A DNA stretch of 64,000 nt from assembly GCA_001600455.1 (NCBI GenBank), contig BCKC01000001.1:3436441-3500440 (forward strand), written 5' to 3'. The notes under the pieces were generated by a model, which searched no databases, had not been told where the DNA came from, and saw only the letters and a list, made by a program, of their open reading frames with translations. Positions 62,934 to 64,000 of this stretch are shown in pieces (within the stretch, counting starts at the first letter, position 1; every line of letters begins with the position of its first letter). The position numbers and the translations under genes are program-made. This DNA comes from Endocalyx cinctus (Eukaryota > Ascomycota > Sordariomycetes > Amphisphaeriales > Apiosporaceae).

Positions 62934-64000
62934 ATGGCCGCTAAGGGGATGAGAGGTCTCAGCGGGGCCATGAAAGGCCTGAGTCTCTCGCCACAACTAT
63001 GCAGAGAAACAGCATCCGTATCCGTGAGTATACATCGTCCTATCTTACTTCTTAACTATTACCACTATTATAAACTGTTAATATTGGATAAACTAACGAA
63101 GAACCGGGGAACGTTTAGCGTTTGATACCTGTAACTGGTTCTACGTTTACGAGATCAATGGCCACCGAGACCCCCTTACCTACCGCCACCACTATCACTA
63201 CCAGCGCAAGCTCTACCTCACCCACACTTTCCACCCACTCGTTATGGAGACCAGGAACGACGGTTCCCCTGACCATCTTCGACTTCCCTTCATTCGAACC
63301 TCAGCGTCTGGAATCATGGTCGACGAAATACTTGGACATGCCCCTGCGTCGGGATCTGCTTCACTTGGCCGTCGTGTACGAGGGCGACAACACGCGCCAG
63401 GGTACGGCCTCGTCCAAGACGCGTTACGAGGTGCACGGATCGCACCGCAAAATGGCCCAGCAGAAGGGCACGGGTCGGGCCCGGAAGGGTAGCCGGCAGT
63501 CGCCCATCTTCCGGGGCGGAGGCAAGACGTTCGGCCCCCACCCGCGCGACTTCGGGACCAAGCTTCCGCGCAAGGTCTACGACCAGGCTTGGCGGATCGC
63601 GCTCAGCTACCGGTACCGCCGGGGCGAGCTGATCGTCTGCTCGGACGGCCTCGAGCTTCCCTATCCCGAAGCGTTCGTGAACATGCTGGAGGAAGACCTG
63701 CTAGAGGAGGAGCTGAGGACCAGCTTCAAGCAGAAATGGATCCGCCAGGTCCTCGACGCCCACGAGTGGGGGCGCAAGTCCGGCCGGACTACCGTCATCA
63801 CGAGCTCGCGGAGGGAGAACCTCTTCGACGCCCTCGGCCTCGTGCCCGGCTATGGGTTCGCAAAGGAGGTCGACGACGTCGATATCAAGAACATTCTCGA
63901 GACCGGTCGCCTCATCGTCGAGAGGTCCGCCCTCAAGGAGATGCTCGAGAGTCATCAGAGCGATCTAGTCACCAAGGTATTCCTCGGTAACGGAATCGCG
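62934..64000 (+). CDS. YML6: Mitochondrial ribosomal protein uL4m (3' end beyond window)
   Basis: The mitochondrial large-subunit uL4 protein (Yml6/MRPL4 family), which lines the peptide exit tunnel. Exon 1 is 62934-63023, a 95-nt phase-0 intron follows, and exon 2 runs from 63119 off the window edge with no stop, so 324 residues are visible. The N-terminal ~60 residues are a likely presequence, rich in Ser and Thr. The core starts at [20 protein letters not shown]; the signature runs [20 protein letters not shown] and [18 protein letters not shown] (about residues 136-172), the rRNA-binding loop of the family. [19 protein letters not shown] follows. The coding sequence from about 63300 is markedly G/C-rich. 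Other frames here, including a plus-strand one at 63589-63990, are shadows. Confidence 0.93.

Noticed and set aside
63589..63990. 133-codon Arg/Pro-rich frame within the uL4m gene
   Set aside because: The uL4 family signature is in another frame that stays open to the window edge; this one is a GC-rich shadow.
1..64000. CRISPR arrays, bacterial operons, prophage or biosynthetic gene cluster
   Set aside because: No regular spaced repeats, no phage or core biosynthetic enzymes. Intron-containing fungal housekeeping genes account for the supported coding sequence.

Overview
The window looks like nuclear DNA from a filamentous ascomycete (Pezizomycotina, probably Sordariomycetes). The reasons are short introns (about 50-130 nt) with GTAAGT/GTACGT-type donors and CTAAC-like branch points, small spliced housekeeping genes, fungus-specific families (Zn2Cys6 factor, Ams2/Spt21-type GATA factor, Ssh4-type SPRY protein), and long A/T-rich spacers full of poly-T tracts and microsatellites. 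The order is inferred from general family resemblance only and is not proved.

Layout. 1-4.7 kb: no supported gene; one tRNA-like/pol III-like element candidate near 4.0 kb. 5.1-7.1 kb (-): a seven-exon Zn2Cys6 transcription factor, followed by an unexplained protein-like frame. 7.1-25.1 kb: an 18 kb gene-poor stretch with no recognisable gene, only a few short spliceable ORF candidates (19.7-21.6 kb) and dispersed short motifs. 25.1-31.4 kb: eIF2B delta (+), a small complex I subunit (-, convergent with it), and a COMPASS Shg1-type protein with a very long Arg/Asp/Ser tail (+). 34.0-35.6 kb: Ssh4-like endosomal SPRY adaptor (+). 37.1-42.1 kb: dihydroxyacetone kinase (+), spliceosomal Sm D2 (-), and a 3-hydroxyisobutyryl-CoA hydrolase/Ehd3 homologue (+). 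43.9-47.8 kb: a large Ams2/Spt21-type GATA factor (+). 47.8-57.0 kb: a second gene-poor stretch of 9 kb. 57.0-59.0 kb: a PH-domain protein (+). 60.9-64.0 kb: two mitochondrial large-subunit ribosomal protein genes, mL38 (-) and uL4m (+, cut by the window edge), head to head over a 356-bp shared promoter region.

The genes do not form a biosynthetic or defence cluster. They are mostly conserved housekeeping functions: translation initiation, respiration, chromatin, splicing, endosomal sorting, glycerol/DHA metabolism, valine catabolism or mitoribosome, and mitochondrial translation. I found no transposon ORF, CRISPR array, rRNA gene or canonical tRNA. The less ordinary signals are the sharp GC-rich blocks inside three genes, a family of palindromic CCTAGGTA tracts and a TTACATAG motif confined to spacers, the pol III-like element near 4.0 kb, and the unexplained coding-like frames at 4.7-5.0 and 19.7-21.6 kb. 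I did not find a convincing new multi-gene system.

Gene models were spliced by hand from reading frame, splice consensus and family resemblance. Coordinates given are the full span from start to stop, and exon limits are in the evidence.
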